Positions 39,736 through 40,963 of a DNA stretch of 40,963 bases are shown here, in pieces. Made by a program: the position numbers and the translations under genes. Source of the stretch: Anaerolineae bacterium. GTDB taxonomy: Bacteria > Chloroflexota > Anaerolineae > Epilineales > JAHCIE01. Numbering within the stretch: the stretch's first letter is position 1; each line of letters starts with the position of its first letter. Below the pieces are notes generated by a model that was given only the letters and a program-made list of their open reading frames with translations, had not been told where the DNA came from and made no database searches. The DNA lies in NCBI GenBank assembly GCA_026129165.1, contig JAHCIP010000012.1:1-40963 (forward strand), in the 5' to 3' direction.

Positions 39736-40963
39736 ATGCCTACGCCTACTGTCCAGTCCTCCTACACCCGCTGCCTGTTCGGGGTGGCGGTCCGCGATGT
39801 GACGCCGCCCGTCGGCATCTACGCCCGCACCTGGGGCGCGGCGGCCCACGACGCGGCCGAGGGCATCCACCGGCCCATGACGGCGACAGCCGCCGTCTTT
39901 CGCCCGCTGAACGGCGACGGCCCGACCCTGGCCCTCGTCGCCCTCGACCTGGGCTGGTTCCAGCACCTCCAGGACGAGCAAAGGCTGCGGCAGGCCGTCC
40001 TGGCGCGCACCGGGCTGACCCCTGACGCGCTGCTGGTCAACCTGTCTCACACCCACGCCGGGCCGAACGTCAACTCGATGCTGACCGACGTACCAGGGAG
40101 CGACCTCGTCCCCGCCTACCTGGCCCGCTTGACCGACGCCGTCGGCGACGTGGTGCTGGCCGCCCTCGACACGCTGGCTCCGGCCTGGATCGTGTGGGGG
40201 CAGGGCCGCTGCGCCCTCGCCGCCAACCGCGACTTCTGGGACGAGGCCGCGGGCCGCTACGCCTGCGGCTTCAACCCGGCCGCCCCGGCTGATGATACCG
40301 TCATGGTGGGCCGAGTCACAGGCGACGACGGGACCGTGCGGGCCACGCTGTTCAATTACGCCTGCCACCCCACGACGCTGGCCTGGGACAACCGCCTCAT
40401 CTCGCCCGACTTTGTGGGGGCGGCGCGGGAAGTGCTGGAGCAGGCGTTCGACGCGCCCGCCCTGTTCCTCCAGGGCGCGTCGGGCGAACTCGCCCCGCGT
40501 GACGGCTACGTGGGCGACCCGGCCGTCGCCGACCGCAACGGCCGGCAACTAGGCTACGCCGCTGCCGCTGCCCTCGAAGCCTTGCCCCCACCGGCGAGCC
40601 AGTTTGTCTATACCGGCCTCATGCCCTCGGGCGCTGACCTGGGCACCTGGGCGCACCAGCCCCTCGATGATGAGCAGATGGAAGCGGCTCAGCGTCTCGG
40701 GGCGCGGCTGGGCGAGGTCGAACTCCAGCGCAAGCCGCTGCCCTCGGTCGAGGAGTTGCGGACGGCGATGGCCGCCACCCAGAACCGCCGCGAGCAGGAG
40801 AAGCTGCGCCGGCGGCTGTTCATCCAGCAGACCCTCGGCGCGGACCCGGTCCACCGCATGCCGGTCTGGACCTGGCGGCTGGGTCAGGCAGCCCTGGTGG
40901 CCGTGCCCAACGAGCCGTACTCCCGCCTGCAACAGGCCTTGCGCGAGCGCTTCCCCGGCCAGC
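39736..40963 (+). CDS. Neutral/alkaline ceramidase-like protein (3' end cut by window)
   Basis: The frame is open from an ATG at 39736 to the right edge (409 codons). AAGGAG lies 8 nt upstream. The N-terminus FGVAVRDVTPPVGIY, the zinc-binding NLSHTHAGPN, NYACHPTTL and LFLQGASGELAPRD (nucleophile-serine region) are marks of the neutral/alkaline non-lysosomal ceramidase family. Many bacterial relatives in sugar gene clusters are annotated this way without known ceramidase activity, and amide or ester hydrolysis of an unknown substrate is all that can be claimed. No signal peptide is seen, which is unusual for true ceramidases. Confidence 0.87.
   Translation, partial: MPTPTVQSSYTRCLFGVAVRDVTPPVGIYARTWGAAAHDAAEGIHRPMTATAAVFRPLNGDGPTLALVALDLGWFQHLQDEQRLRQAVLARTGLTPDALLVNLSHTHAGPNVNSMLTDVPGSDLVPAYLARLTDAVGDVVLAALDTLAPAWIVWGQGRCALAANRDFWDEAAGRYACGFNPAAPADDTVMVGRVTGDDGTVRATLFNYACHPTTLAWDNRLISPDFVGAAREVLEQAFDAPALFLQGASGELAPRDGYVGDPAVADRNGRQLGYAAAAALEALPPPASQFVYTGLMPSGADLGTWAHQPLDDEQMEAAQRLGARLGEVELQRKPLPSVEELRTAMAATQNRREQEKLRRRLFIQQTLGADPVHRMPVWTWRLGQAALVAVPNEPYSRLQQALRERFPGQ

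Overview
The window looks like a chromosomal segment of a GC-rich bacterium of the phylum Chloroflexota (Anaerolineae/Caldilineae-like lineages seem most likely). The assignment rests on style, not on a marker gene. Signs are Tat-type solute-binding lipoproteins with Ala/Gly/Pro-rich linkers, a very large secreted Thr/Pro-repeat protein with cohesin domains and internal LPLI motifs, a PyrF-PyrE fusion, a DUF29 protein, and many short palindromic and 7-bp repeats between genes. No tRNA, rRNA, CRISPR array, transposase or phage gene was found.

Layout. 1-4.3 kb: a secreted beta-repeat protein cut by the left edge, an APH-type kinase, and DUF72 and DUF1684 proteins. 4.4-8.7 kb: an envelope-sugar block (UDP-glucuronate decarboxylase, O-antigen-ligase-like protein, GtrA protein, GT4 glycosyltransferase), closed by a perfect 20-bp terminator stem. 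9.1-15.1 kb: a sugar ABC importer without its ATPase (binding lipoprotein and two permeases), a TIM-barrel sugar isomerase/epimerase and a cytochrome P450, behind a consensus promoter with an operator-like palindrome. 15.2-17.5 kb: a type II toxin-antitoxin pair and a divergent GroEL paralogue that has lost a catalytic aspartate. 17.8-25 kb: an M20 peptidase, the three-cohesin surface protein and an AlkA-like glycosylase.

25.1-31.5 kb (minus strand): an alpha/beta hydrolase and a pyrimidine operon in the order pyrC, pyrB, pyrFE, pyrD. These encode every step from carbamoyl phosphate to UMP. pyrC has a promoter and an intrinsic terminator in its leader, which suggests attenuation. pyrB carries a partial tandem duplication: one copy has lost its C-terminus and the other its N-terminal domain.

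31.8-36 kb: two divergent groups, a fuconolactonase-like amidohydrolase, ribose pyranase and a DUF4177-like protein on one side, and a mannonate-dehydratase-family enzyme and a Gfo/Idh/MocA dehydrogenase on the other. Together they resemble a non-phosphorylating oxidative sugar pathway. 36-41 kb: a cyclophilin, a DUF29 protein, a DoxX/DUF417-like membrane protein, a CPA2 antiporter, a zinc-ribbon DUF1003 protein and a ceramidase-like protein cut by the right edge.

Several short repeat families run through the region: a 34-bp hairpin (three copies, one inside a gene), 7-bp tandem arrays (three loci), a TGTCA-bounded palindrome (two), a CTCTCCC/GGGAGAG palindrome (three, one coding for the PyrF-PyrE linker) and a CACGGAT inverted repeat (two). 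All readings are by eye. Family names come from motif recognition and no database search was run.
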